Source: GWC2-37-13 sp964564535
Lineage (GTDB): Bacteria; Patescibacteriota; Microgenomatia; UBA1406; GWC2-37-13
Assembly (NCBI GenBank): GCA_964564535.1
Contig: CAZMBH010000013.1
Span: forward strand, 1-19,895
DNA: 19,895 bases
Reading direction: 5' to 3'
Both the position numbers and the translations under genes were made by a program. Each line of letters starts with the position of its first letter. The stretch's first letter is position 1. The notes beneath the pieces were generated by a model, which had not been told where the DNA came from, ran no database searches, and saw only the letters and a program-made list of their open reading frames with translations. Shown in pieces: positions 6,641-13,695 of this stretch.

Positions 6641-6946
6641 ATGAAAATTAAAAAAGGCGATAAAATAAAAATGACGATAGGTAAAGACAAAGGCAAAACC
6701 GGAGTCGTTGAAAAAGTCTACAAAAATTCTAACAAAGTTTTGGTAACGGGAATGAATTTGTATAAACGGCACGTGAAAAAAAATGAAAAAATGCCTCAAG
6801 GCGGAATTGTAGAAATTCCTCGGGCTATCGATGTTTCAAAATTAGCGGCAGTTTGTCCGAAATGTGGAAAAATGACAAGGTTAGGATTTAAAATCGAAAA
6901 AAATAAAAAATTTAGAATTTGCAGAAAATGTGACAGTAAGATTTAA
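6641..6946 (+). CDS. rplX: 50S ribosomal protein L24, zinc-ribbon type
   Basis: L24 is an early assembly protein of the 50S subunit with a KOW domain. The frame is open further upstream (from 6566), but the ATG at 6641 is chosen because it follows the rplN stop by one nt and gives the standard N-terminus MKIKKGDKIKMTIGKDKGKTG (KOW, about residues 2-30). The protein has 101 residues. Its C-terminal half carries CPKC (72-75) and CRKC (94-97), a four-cysteine zinc ribbon found in many L24s. AGAGGAG at 6624-6630, 10 nt before the ATG, is one of the few Shine-Dalgarno-like sequences in the window. Confidence 0.95.
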   Translation: MKIKKGDKIKMTIGKDKGKTGVVEKVYKNSNKVLVTGMNLYKRHVKKNEKMPQGGIVEIPRAIDVSKLAAVCPKCGKMTRLGFKIEKNKKFRICRKCDSKI

Positions 6947-6954
6947 ATTAGTAG

Positions 6955-6974
6955 GGGTTTGATTAATCAAACCC
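6955..6974. repeat. Perfect 20-nt palindrome in the rplX-rplE gap
   Basis: The 44-nt gap between rplX and rplE holds a perfect palindrome: gggtttgatt followed directly by its reverse complement. As RNA it would form a stem of up to 8 bp with a tight A/T loop, about 16 nt before the rplE start. It is not followed by a T-run, so it does not look like a terminator. In E. coli the S8 repressor site lies at this same rplX-rplE junction; there is no visible sequence evidence that this palindrome is such a site. Confidence 0.7.
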
Positions 6975-6990
6975 AAACAAAAAAATAAAT

Positions 6991-7527
6991 ATGACATTTC
7001 AAGAATTTTACAATCAGGAGATAGCGGAAAAACTGAAAAAAGAACTGAATCTTAAGAATATTATGGCTGTGCCTAAGATAATTAAGATTTCCATTAATGT
7101 CGGAGCCGGTGAAGCTGTCACCAACAAGAACATCATTGAAAAAATTCAGGAACAGATATCAACTATCGCCGGTCAAAAATCGATTATCACCAAAGCCAGG
7201 ACATCGGTTTCCGCTTTTAAGATCAGAAAAGGGTTGGCGATAGGAGTTAAGGTTACTCTAAGAGGAAAAAGAATGTATCAATTTTTGGAAAAAATGATTA
7301 AAATTGTCATCCCAAGATTAAAAGATTTCCGGGGAGTTTCTGAAAGCAATATTGATCAGAACGGCAACCTTAATATAGGTTTTCCGGAGCAAATTATTTT
7401 TCCTGAAATAGATTTTGATAAAATTGATAAAATAAGAGGTTTACAAGTGACCGTAGTTACCAATGCAAAGAATAAAGAAAAAGGAAAGAAATTATTTGAA
7501 ATGTTAGGAATTCCTTTCAAAAAATAA
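6991..7527 (+). CDS. rplE: 50S ribosomal protein L5
   Basis: L5 binds 5S rRNA in the central protuberance and contacts P-site tRNA. The 178 residues match the family (about 179). Landmarks are NIMAVPKIIKISINVGAGEA, the GQKSIITKARTSVSAFKIRKG loop (in two parts, about 66-86), TLRGKRMYQFLEKM and the C-terminal FPEIDFDKIDKIRGL. It follows a 44-nt gap that contains a perfect palindrome, one of the widest gaps in this part of the operon. rpsZ follows after TAA-TT-ATG. Confidence 0.97.
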   Translation: MTFQEFYNQEIAEKLKKELNLKNIMAVPKIIKISINVGAGEAVTNKNIIEKIQEQISTIAGQKSIITKARTSVSAFKIRKGLAIGVKVTLRGKRMYQFLEKMIKIVIPRLKDFRGVSESNIDQNGNLNIGFPEQIIFPEIDFDKIDKIRGLQVTVVTNAKNKEKGKKLFEMLGIPFKK

Positions 7528-7529
7528 TT

Positions 7530-7715
7530 ATGGCAAAAACATCAGACGTTGTTAAATTTTTAAAAAAACAGAAATATAAAGTTAGGTTTCACAACCGTTG
7601 CTCGATTTGCGGAAGGTCAAGAGGGTATATGAGGCGCTTCGGATTGTGCAGAATTTGTTTTAGAGAAAAAGCATTACAGGGAGATATTCCCGGAGTTAAA
7701 AAAATTTCACTATGA
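7530..7715 (+). CDS. rpsZ: 30S ribosomal protein S14, zinc type
   Basis: This is the short 61-residue form of S14 that binds zinc in the 30S head. The cysteines lie at 24, 27, 40 and 43 (CSIC and CRIC), followed by the conserved FREKALQGDIPGVKK end. The longer zinc-free form would be about 100 residues. The stop TGA overlaps the rpsS start by 4 nt (ATGA). The next gene would normally be rpsH; instead rpsS is inserted here. Confidence 0.96.
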   Translation: MAKTSDVVKFLKKQKYKVRFHNRCSICGRSRGYMRRFGLCRICFREKALQGDIPGVKKISL

Positions 7716-7996
7716 GCAGATCAAGAAAAAAAGGACCATATATTGATGACAGATTGTTAAAAAAAGTTTTGAAACAAAAAGAAACTAATGATAATACTGC
7801 CATCAAAACATGGTCAAGAGCATGTCAGATCCCACCGGATTTTGTCGGACACAAGTTTGGGATCCACAATGGAAGAAAGTTCATAGAAGTTTCCGTAACC
7901 GAAAATATGGTCGGTCACCGGTTAGGTGAGTTTTCAATTACCAGGACATTTAGAAGTCATGGTAAAGTTACCAAAAAAGTTGTTGAGGCAACATAA
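7712..7996 (+). CDS. rpsS: 30S ribosomal protein S19, relocated
   Basis: S19 is a 30S head protein near the A-site finger and pairs with S13. The 94 residues include MSRSRKKGPYIDDRLLKKV, IKTWSRACQIPPDFVGH, HNGRKFIEVSVTENMVGH and LGEFSITRTFRSHGK, all canonical. In the usual bacterial S10 operon this gene lies between rplB and rplV; those two are here separated by only 2 nt, and S19 sits between S14 and S8. The ATGA overlap with rpsZ shows it is fully integrated in the operon. Codon and base use look like its neighbours, so internal relocation is likelier than import. Confidence 0.97.
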   Translation: MSRSRKKGPYIDDRLLKKVLKQKETNDNTAIKTWSRACQIPPDFVGHKFGIHNGRKFIEVSVTENMVGHRLGEFSITRTFRSHGKVTKKVVEAT

Positions 7997-8000
7997 AAAT

Positions 8001-8387
8001 ATGGAAAATTCAATTATTGATCTAGTTATTAGAATTAAAAACGGATATATGGCGAGAAAACCGGTTATTGAGTCGCCCCATTCAAAATATAAAGAAGCTG
8101 TTTTAAAGAAATTAGCCGGCTTAAAGTTTATTGAAAGTTACGTAATCGAGGGTGAAATAAAAAAGAATATCAGAATTAATTTGAGCTATGAGGAAGGTAA
8201 ACCGGCCATAACTGATATGAAAATTTATTCAAAGCCGGGAATGAGATTATATATTTCCTATAAAAACTTGAAACCTGTCTTAAGTGGTTTTGGATATTCG
8301 GTTCTTTCAACCTCAAAGGGAATTATGACAGATAGGGAAGCAAAAAAAGCGAAGTTAGGTGGAGAATTATTATTTAGTTTTTGGTAA
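8001..8387 (+). CDS. rpsH: 30S ribosomal protein S8
   Basis: S8 is a primary 16S rRNA-binding protein (central domain) and represses the spc operon in E. coli. The open frame extends upstream into rpsS (from 7926), but the ATG at 8001, 4 nt after the rpsS stop, gives the expected N-terminus (DLVIRIKNGYMARK). The resulting 128 residues fit the family. The C-terminal signature STSKGIMTDREAKKAKLGGE is clear. It is followed by a 43-nt gap with two small hairpins before rplF. Confidence 0.96.
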   Translation: MENSIIDLVIRIKNGYMARKPVIESPHSKYKEAVLKKLAGLKFIESYVIEGEIKKNIRINLSYEEGKPAITDMKIYSKPGMRLYISYKNLKPVLSGFGYSVLSTSKGIMTDREAKKAKLGGELLFSFW

Positions 8388-8388
8388 G

Positions 8389-8424
8389 CTCGCTCAGCGA
8401 GTTTATAACCCCGCTTAGCGGGGT
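8389..8424. repeat. Two mini-hairpins in the rpsH-rplF gap
   Basis: Two G/C-rich palindromes fill most of the gap. The first is ctcgc-TCA-gcgag (8389-8401). The second is accccgc-TTA-gcggggt (8408-8424), with a 7-bp stem. There is no T-run after either, so they do not look like terminators. The second resembles the hairpin at 15489-15505 in stem length, loop size and CCCG core. They may be copies of a small dispersed palindromic repeat that settles in gene junctions. Confidence 0.7.
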
Positions 8425-8430
8425 AAATAT

Positions 8431-8988
8431 ATGTCTAAAATAGGCGAAAAACCAGTTGTTTTATCAAGTACGGTTAATGTAACGATTGATAATAATAAAA
8501 TAAACATCAAAGGACCACAAGGAGAAATGTTTTTTGACGTGCCAAAAGAAATATCTGTTGTTAAAGAAGAAAACAATCTGATTATCAAAAGAAAAAATAA
8601 TGAAAAAAAAGTCAGATCACTGCACGGTTTGTACCGGCAGTTGATAAGCAATGCGATCACCGGAGTTGAAAAACCTTGGGAAAAGAAACTGGAAGTTGTC
8701 GGTACAGGTTATACGGTAAAATTGCAGGGCGAAGACTTGGTTTTTAAAATCGGATATTCACATTTGGTAATTTTTAAAAAACAGCCGGGAATTAAATATG
8801 CGGTCGAAGGAAATAATAAAGTAACCGTCTTGGGTTTTGATAAACAGATGGTTGGTCAGATTGCCTACCAAATAAAAATGATAAGAAAACCGGATGTTTA
8901 TAAAGGAAAAGGAATCCGTTATTTAGGGGAAAAATTAAGAATTAAGCCAGGTAAAAAAGCCAAGGCTGCCGGAGCAACAACGGCTTAA
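8431..8988 (+). CDS. rplF: 50S ribosomal protein L6
   Basis: L6 lies near the sarcin-ricin loop and the factor-binding site. The 185 residues comprise the two tandem alpha/beta repeats typical of the family. The N-terminal repeat begins SKIGEKPVVL and contains NINIKGPQGEM-like residues (KINIKGPQGEM). The second repeat contains the conserved YKGKGIRYLGEKLRIKPGKK end. The ATG follows the paired hairpins at 8389-8424 by 6 nt with no Shine-Dalgarno, so local structure may influence its initiation. rplR follows after 5 nt. Confidence 0.96.
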   Translation: MSKIGEKPVVLSSTVNVTIDNNKINIKGPQGEMFFDVPKEISVVKEENNLIIKRKNNEKKVRSLHGLYRQLISNAITGVEKPWEKKLEVVGTGYTVKLQGEDLVFKIGYSHLVIFKKQPGIKYAVEGNNKVTVLGFDKQMVGQIAYQIKMIRKPDVYKGKGIRYLGEKLRIKPGKKAKAAGATTA

Positions 8989-8993
8989 CAAAT

Positions 8994-9356
8994 ATGACTA
9001 ATGTAAATTTAGATAGAAAATTAAGGAGAAAGAGAAGAATAAGTTCTAATATTTCCGGGACTATGGACAAACCAAGAATATCCATTTTCCGTTCAAGCCG
9101 TTACATCTATGCTCAAGCAATTGATGATAAGTCTAGAAAAACTATATTATCTTTTTCCAACAGTGATCTTAAAAAAACCGACAGTTTTAAAAAAGGCAAG
9201 AAAACAGAAGACTCAAAAAAAATTGGGATTGGGCTGGCAAAAAAACTTATTGAGAAAAAAATATTAACAGGAGTGTTTGACCGGGGCTGTTATGCCTACA
9301 ATGGTCGAGTCAAGGCGATTGCAGAAGGATTAAGAGAAGGCGGATTAAAAATTTAA
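8994..9356 (+). CDS. rplR: 50S ribosomal protein L18
   Basis: L18 binds 5S rRNA together with L5. The 120 residues show the basic N-terminal segment KLRRKRRISSNISGT, RPRISIFRS-like PRISIFRSSRYIYAQAIDD, and the C-terminal FDRGCYAYNGRVKAIAEGLREGGLKI. Length and position between rplF and rpsE are canonical. No Shine-Dalgarno precedes the ATG (ttaacaaat). Confidence 0.96.
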   Translation: MTNVNLDRKLRRKRRISSNISGTMDKPRISIFRSSRYIYAQAIDDKSRKTILSFSNSDLKKTDSFKKGKKTEDSKKIGIGLAKKLIEKKILTGVFDRGCYAYNGRVKAIAEGLREGGLKI

Positions 9357-9369
9357 TTTCCAAAACAAA

Positions 9370-9828
9370 ATGTTCAATCAATATCGTCAGGAAGACAAAG
9401 AATTTCAAGAAAAAGTCGTTAAAATACGGAGAGTTTCTAAAAAAACAACAGGAGGTAATTATGTGACCTTTTCTGCGCTGGTGGTTGTAGGAAATAGAAA
9501 AGGCAAAGTTGGTATTGGTTTGGGACGTTCTGTTGAGGTTCCTCCTGCGATTCAAAAAGCCATCAGTTATGCAAAAAAACATATGATCACTGTTCCAATG
9601 AGAAATAAAACCATTCCTCATGAAGTAAGAGTCAGTTTTAAAGCCGCCTTAGTTTTATTAAAACCGGCTCCGGAAGGAACAGGTTTAAAAGTCGGTAGCG
9701 TTGCCCGTGTCATATTAGATTTAGCCGGTGTCGAGAATGCATCAGGAAAAATTATCGGTTCCAGAAATCAAATTGTTAACACTTATGCAATAATGAAAGC
9801 ATTAAGCATGTTGCGGACAAAATTTTAA
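9370..9828 (+). CDS. rpsE: 30S ribosomal protein S5
   Basis: S5 acts in decoding fidelity and, with S3 and S4, at the mRNA entry. The 152 residues contain the dsRNA-binding-like N-terminal domain (about 12-77) with TFSALVVVGNRKGKVGIGLG, then VPPAIQKAISYAKK, and the C-terminal domain with GTGLKVGSVARVILDLAGVEN. The ATG at 9370 follows rplR by 13 nt. Only 7 nt separate it from rplO, where rpmD (L30) sits in most bacteria; no reading frame for L30 exists there. Confidence 0.96.
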   Translation: MFNQYRQEDKEFQEKVVKIRRVSKKTTGGNYVTFSALVVVGNRKGKVGIGLGRSVEVPPAIQKAISYAKKHMITVPMRNKTIPHEVRVSFKAALVLLKPAPEGTGLKVGSVARVILDLAGVENASGKIIGSRNQIVNTYAIMKALSMLRTKF

Positions 9829-9835
9829 TTATCTT

Positions 9836-10282
9836 ATGAAAAATTTCTTATCCAATTTACCGAAAATAAATATAAAAAAGAAAAAGCGTCTAGGCCGGGG
9901 ACTTGGTAGTGGAAAAGGTTCAAAGTCCGGTCGGGGAACAACCAGACACCAAAAAGCAAGAGAAAGTGTACCTCTTCATTTTGAAGGAGGTCAAGGAAGA
10001 ATTGTGAAAAAATTTCCTTTACTGCGCGGTAAAGGAAAAAATAATTCCATAAAAGAAAAGGCTTTTATAATAAATTTGGAAAGCCTGAATAAATTAGCGG
10101 ACGGTTCAGTTGTCACCAGAGAAAAATTAATAAAAGAAAACATCATCACCAACGGCAAAGAAAGTTTACCTATAAAAATTTTGGCCAACGGTAGTTTGAA
10201 AAAAAAGCTGACAATTAAACTGCCGGTATCAAAAAAAGTTAAGGAAGCTGTCGAAAAACTCGGCGGTAAGATCGAACTTTAA
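9836..10282 (+). CDS. rplO: 50S ribosomal protein L15
   Basis: L15 is a late-assembly 50S protein with a long glycine-rich N-terminal extension. The 148 residues show the hallmark RLGRGLGSGKGSKSGRGTTRH (in part, about 18-38), HFEGGQGRIVKKFPL, and the C-terminal L15-type domain with LPIKILANGSL and VSKKVKEAVEKLGGKIEL. Start: ATG 7 nt after rpsE. secY follows after TAA-AA-ATG, the usual spc order. Confidence 0.95.
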   Translation: MKNFLSNLPKINIKKKKRLGRGLGSGKGSKSGRGTTRHQKARESVPLHFEGGQGRIVKKFPLLRGKGKNNSIKEKAFIINLESLNKLADGSVVTREKLIKENIITNGKESLPIKILANGSLKKKLTIKLPVSKKVKEAVEKLGGKIEL

Positions 10283-10284
10283 AA

Positions 10285-11574
10285 ATGATCAAAAAAATAG
10301 TTGAAAAAATAAATATCCTGCTTAAAGATCCGGAATTAAAAAGAAAGGTTATATTTACTCTATTTATTTTTTTAGCTTTCAGGTTTTTTGCCTTTTTGCC
10401 GGTACCGGCAATTAATTTGGTAAAACTCAGGGAATTATTTGCACAGAATCAGTTCCTATCTCTTCTTGATATTTTCTCCGGGGGAACTTTAATTAATTTT
10501 TCTGTAATGGCGCTAGGTTTGAACCCTTATATCAATGCTTCAATCGTTTTACAAATGCTGACGATGATGATTCCTCATCTGGAGAGTTTATCTAAGGAAG
10601 GGGAATACGGCCGGGCTAAAATAAATCAATATACCCGGATGCTGACGGTGCCTCTCACTATCGCACAGGCAATAGGAATATTTATGTTACTGCGAAACCA
10701 AAAAGTTATTGGAATATTAAGTCCGATAGAATTTTTTTCTTTTATTGTCACCATGGTTGCCGGAACATTTATTCTTGTTTGGTTTGGAGAATTGATCTCT
10801 GAATTCGGTCTGGGAAACGGAATTTCACTTTTAATATTTGTCGGAATTGTTGGTCGTCTCCATGTCTTGCTTGGAAGAACAGCAACAATATTCAACCAAG
10901 AAATCATCTTCAACATAATTATATTTTTGGCTCTTTCCTTATTTGTCATTGCGGCAATTGTTTTTATTAACGAAGCAACAAGAAGAATTCCCGTCCTATA
11001 TGCAAAAAGGATCAAGGGAAACAGAATGTATCAGGGCGCTACCAATTTCTTACCGCTAAAACTTAATCAAGCCGGTGTAATTCCGATTATATTTGCGGTT
11101 TCATTCGTTCTTTTCCCTCAATTAATCGGAAACTTTTTAAAATATGTAAAAAATCCTGCCCTAGCCAGCATCGGTAATTTTCTTTCGACCGTCTTTTCTC
11201 CAACAGGATTTTTTTATAATTTCTTCTATTTTTTTCTTGTCGTCGGCTTTACTTATTTCTATACAATTATTGTTTTTAATCCCCAAAAAATTTCTGAAGA
11301 AATTCAAAAACAAGGCGGATTCATTCCCGGAATCCGACCTGGAGTGGCGACAAAGGAATATCTGCAAAGAATCTTATATAGGATTACAACTGTCGGAGCA
11401 ATATTTTTAGGAGTAATTGCCGTAATGCCAGTTTTGGTTTCAAAAATTACCGGGATGACAAATTTGGTGATCGGAGGTACCGGTATTTTGATCGTTGTTT
11501 CTGTAATTTTGGAAACTTTCAAAACCGTTGAATCGCAGCTCGTAATGAGGAATTACGATAAGTTCGTGAAATAA
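10285..11574 (+). CDS. secY: Protein translocase subunit SecY
   Basis: SecY forms the protein-conducting channel of the inner membrane together with SecE and SecG. The 429 residues match the family and contain about ten hydrophobic segments. Typical features are FLPVPAIN in the first periplasmic loop, LNPYINASIVLQML in TM2, LGNGISLLIFVGIV, RRIPVLYAKR before the cytosolic loop with LPLKLNQAGVIPIIFA, and the C-terminal GGFIPGIRPG cytosolic loop that contacts the ribosome or SecA, followed by the TM10 GTGILIVVSVILET. It is translated directly after rplO (2-nt gap), and rpmG follows after 26 nt. Codon and base use are like the neighbours apart from the hydrophobic composition. Confidence 0.97.
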   Translation: MIKKIVEKINILLKDPELKRKVIFTLFIFLAFRFFAFLPVPAINLVKLRELFAQNQFLSLLDIFSGGTLINFSVMALGLNPYINASIVLQMLTMMIPHLESLSKEGEYGRAKINQYTRMLTVPLTIAQAIGIFMLLRNQKVIGILSPIEFFSFIVTMVAGTFILVWFGELISEFGLGNGISLLIFVGIVGRLHVLLGRTATIFNQEIIFNIIIFLALSLFVIAAIVFINEATRRIPVLYAKRIKGNRMYQGATNFLPLKLNQAGVIPIIFAVSFVLFPQLIGNFLKYVKNPALASIGNFLSTVFSPTGFFYNFFYFFLVVGFTYFYTIIVFNPQKISEEIQKQGGFIPGIRPGVATKEYLQRILYRITTVGAIFLGVIAVMPVLVSKITGMTNLVIGGTGILIVVSVILETFKTVESQLVMRNYDKFVK

Positions 11575-11600
11575 ATTATAAATTAAAAACTTTTATTACT

Positions 11601-11774
11601 ATGGCTAAAAAAGGATCAAGAATCGACGTTGGTTTAGTTTGTGAAGTATGTCAATCGGTTAACTATGTGGTCGAAAAAAATAAAGTAAATACAACCGGAA
11701 GTTTGAAACTGAATAAATACTGTTCAAAATGCCGAAAACATACCGCTCATAAAGAAACTAAAAAATTAGATTAA
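11601..11774 (+). CDS. rpmG: 50S ribosomal protein L33, cysteine-containing type
   Basis: This small gene encodes 57 residues beginning MAKKGSRIDVGLVCEVCQSV. It shows the L33 pattern: a basic N-terminus, a first cysteine pair (CEVC, 15-18), N-Y-V-V-E-K-N-K-V-N-T-T around the middle, L-K-L-N-K-Y-C-S-K-C with the second pair, and a C-terminal HTAHKETK that matches the family's usual K-x-T-x-H-x-E-x-K end. The four cysteines suggest zinc binding. It lies between secY and adk, which is not the usual place for rpmG in model bacteria (often with rpmB, or with secE and nusG). The frame ends in TAA, and adk follows after 6 nt. Confidence 0.88.
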   Translation: MAKKGSRIDVGLVCEVCQSVNYVVEKNKVNTTGSLKLNKYCSKCRKHTAHKETKKLD

Positions 11775-11780
11775 AATAAT

Positions 11781-12908
11781 ATGAAATTAGTCCTTATTGG
11801 TATTCAGGGATCCGGTAAATCAACTCAAGGTAATCTATTATCAAAGCAACTGAAAATACCGTATCTTTCAACCGGTCATATTTTCAGAGAAATAGCTAAA
11901 GAAAAGACCCAGTTGGGCCGTTATATAAAAGAAACAGTTAACGCCGGTTTACTTGTTCCAGATGTAAAAACAATTGAAATCGTTAATACTTATTTGGCCC
12001 GTCCCGAATACAAAAAAGGATATATTTTAGACGGTTTTCCAAGAACCTTGGAACAGGTAAAAGAATTTAGAAATAATGTTGACAAGGTAATCTATCTCGA
12101 TATCTCTCAGAAGGAAGCAATTTGGAGATTGTTTCATCGGGGTGACGATGCCCGGAGTGACGAAACCCTCCCCGCCCTTAAAAAAAGGATTAGTTTATTT
12201 TACAAATTTACTGAACCCGTAATTGAATATTACCGGAAAGAAGGTAAATTAATTGATATCGACGGAACAATAAAGATAGAAGAGGTCAATGAAGAAATTC
12301 TTAAAGGTCTGGGTAAACAATTGGTTAAAAACCAGGTGAAGAACTGGAAAAGAAAACAAAAAACTATTATTGCTGTCGTTGGTCTTCCAGGAAGCGGAAA
12401 AACCGATGCCGCCGCTTTTTTTAAGAAAAAAAATTTTACGGTGATTCCATTCGGTAAAACTGTTAACGATTATATAGACCGCAAAAATTTACCTCACAGT
12501 GAAAAAGTTCACAAAAAAGTCAGAGAAGAATTGCGGGTAAAATACGGAAAAGCGGCAATTGCGGTTTTGAATATGGATGAGATCAAGAAAACCTTAAAAA
12601 CTAATTCGATTATTATCGTTGAAGGAATGAGATCTTGGGAAGAATATCTCTATTTAAAAAAAGAACTGCCAAAGGTTAAATTAGTAATAGTCTGCATCTA
12701 TTCAGAAAAACACCTGCGGTACAAAAGAATTTCTAAAAGAAATAATTTATCGGAACATTACGGAGAAGAAAGAGATATTAATGAAATAGTTGGGATTAAT
12801 ATGGGTCCAACCATCGCTTATGCGGATTTTGTCATCAAGAATAATTATTCGCGGGAAGAATTTCATGACAAATTAGAATTAACATATCGAACAATTTATT
12901 TTTCTTAA
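11781..12908 (+). CDS. adk: Adenylate kinase fused to a UPF0200-like P-loop domain
   Basis: The N-terminal half (about 1-185) is an adenylate kinase (ATP + AMP to 2 ADP): P-loop GIQGSGKST (7-15), AMP-site STGHIFRE (30-37, with His where Asp is usual), DGFPRT (84-89), and a very short LID where RGDDARSDE (120-128) stands in place of the long LID; the RISLF-TEPVIEYY stretch follows. Residues 195-375 form a second nucleotide kinase-like domain: P-loop GLPGSGKT (201-208), IIIVEGMRS (277-285), RYKRISKRN (313-321) and AYADFVIKN (346-354). This pattern resembles the archaeal UPF0200/dephospho-CoA-kinase-like family of unknown substrate. A basic linker (about 186-194) joins them. The frame is continuous, with no internal stop. 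The position between secY and map is the normal adk slot. Confidence 0.85.
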   Translation: MKLVLIGIQGSGKSTQGNLLSKQLKIPYLSTGHIFREIAKEKTQLGRYIKETVNAGLLVPDVKTIEIVNTYLARPEYKKGYILDGFPRTLEQVKEFRNNVDKVIYLDISQKEAIWRLFHRGDDARSDETLPALKKRISLFYKFTEPVIEYYRKEGKLIDIDGTIKIEEVNEEILKGLGKQLVKNQVKNWKRKQKTIIAVVGLPGSGKTDAAAFFKKKNFTVIPFGKTVNDYIDRKNLPHSEKVHKKVREELRVKYGKAAIAVLNMDEIKKTLKTNSIIIVEGMRSWEEYLYLKKELPKVKLVIVCIYSEKHLRYKRISKRNNLSEHYGEERDINEIVGINMGPTIAYADFVIKNNYSREEFHDKLELTYRTIYFS

Positions 12909-13661
12909 ATGGTGAATTTGAAAACCGATACCGAGATAGAAGTTATGGCTGAAGGTGGCAGAAGATTGAAGAAAGTAGTTAAAGATTTACTTCCACTAAT
13001 TAAACCGGGAATAAGCACTAAAGAAATTGACGATCAGGCAGAAAGACTTATACACGCCCAAGGAGGAAAATCGTCATTTAAGACCGTAACAGGTTATAAT
13101 TTCAGTACCTGTACGCCAATTAACGAACAGATCGTTCACACGAAACCTAGCGGCCGGATTTTAAAGACGGGTGATGCCCTGACTTTAGATATAGGAATGT
13201 TGTATAAAGGTTGGCACACCGATTATGCGATCACAAAAGTAGTCGGCGGTCAAAGTAAAAATCCAAAAATTAACAAATTTTTAAAAGTCGGGGAAGAAGC
13301 ATTGTATTTAGCGATTAAAAAAGCTCAGGTTGGGCAGAGACTGGGATCAATTTCCGAAATAATTGAAAGAGAGATCACCGGCAACGGCTACTTTATAATT
13401 AAAGAACTGACCGGGCACGGAATCGGAAAAAAATTACATGAAGATCCGTATGTGTTCGGCTTCGTGGATAAGCCAATTAATAAATCGCCTGTGATAAAAA
13501 AAGGATTGGTAATTGCCATCGAAATTATATATGCGATGGGGACAGATTCCATGGTTTATGAAGATGATAATTGGTCAATAATTACCGAAGATCGAAGCAT
13601 TTCAGCCTGCTTTGAGCATACAATAGCGGTCACCGATCAAGGACCGATAATTTTGACATGA
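12909..13661 (+). CDS. map: Methionine aminopeptidase, type I
   Basis: Map removes the initiator methionine from nascent proteins. The 250 residues carry the full set of catalytic residues expected by comparison with E. coli Map: His77 (QIVHTKP), metal ligands Asp94 and Asp105 (LDIG and HTDYA), His170 (TGHGIG), Glu205 (AIEI) and Glu236 (FEHT), plus His177 (LHEDP). The usual E-P-M after the first metal-binding Glu reads E-I-I here. There is no N-terminal zinc-finger extension. The ATG follows the adk stop with no gap. Its last codons contain TTGACA, a possible -35 for infA. Confidence 0.95.
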   Translation: MVNLKTDTEIEVMAEGGRRLKKVVKDLLPLIKPGISTKEIDDQAERLIHAQGGKSSFKTVTGYNFSTCTPINEQIVHTKPSGRILKTGDALTLDIGMLYKGWHTDYAITKVVGGQSKNPKINKFLKVGEEALYLAIKKAQVGQRLGSISEIIEREITGNGYFIIKELTGHGIGKKLHEDPYVFGFVDKPINKSPVIKKGLVIAIEIIYAMGTDSMVYEDDNWSIITEDRSISACFEHTIAVTDQGPIILT

Positions 13662-13686
13662 ATATATAATAATTTTATGTTAAAAT
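13653..13686 (+). promoter_or_regulatory. Candidate promoter upstream of infA
   Basis: A perfect -35 TTGACA (13653-13658) overlaps the end of map. At the ideal 17-nt spacing lies TATGTT (13676-13681). Slightly downstream is an extended -10 form, TG-T-TAAAAT (13678-13686). Either would start transcription within about 10 nt of the infA ATG at 13696, giving a nearly leaderless mRNA for the alpha-type operon. Confidence 0.5.
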
Positions 13687-13695
13687 ATAGACTTT

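Noticed and set aside
7926..8000. Upstream extension of S8 into rpsS
   Set aside because: ATG 8001 gives the expected N-terminus, and the extension is only an out-of-frame reading of S19.
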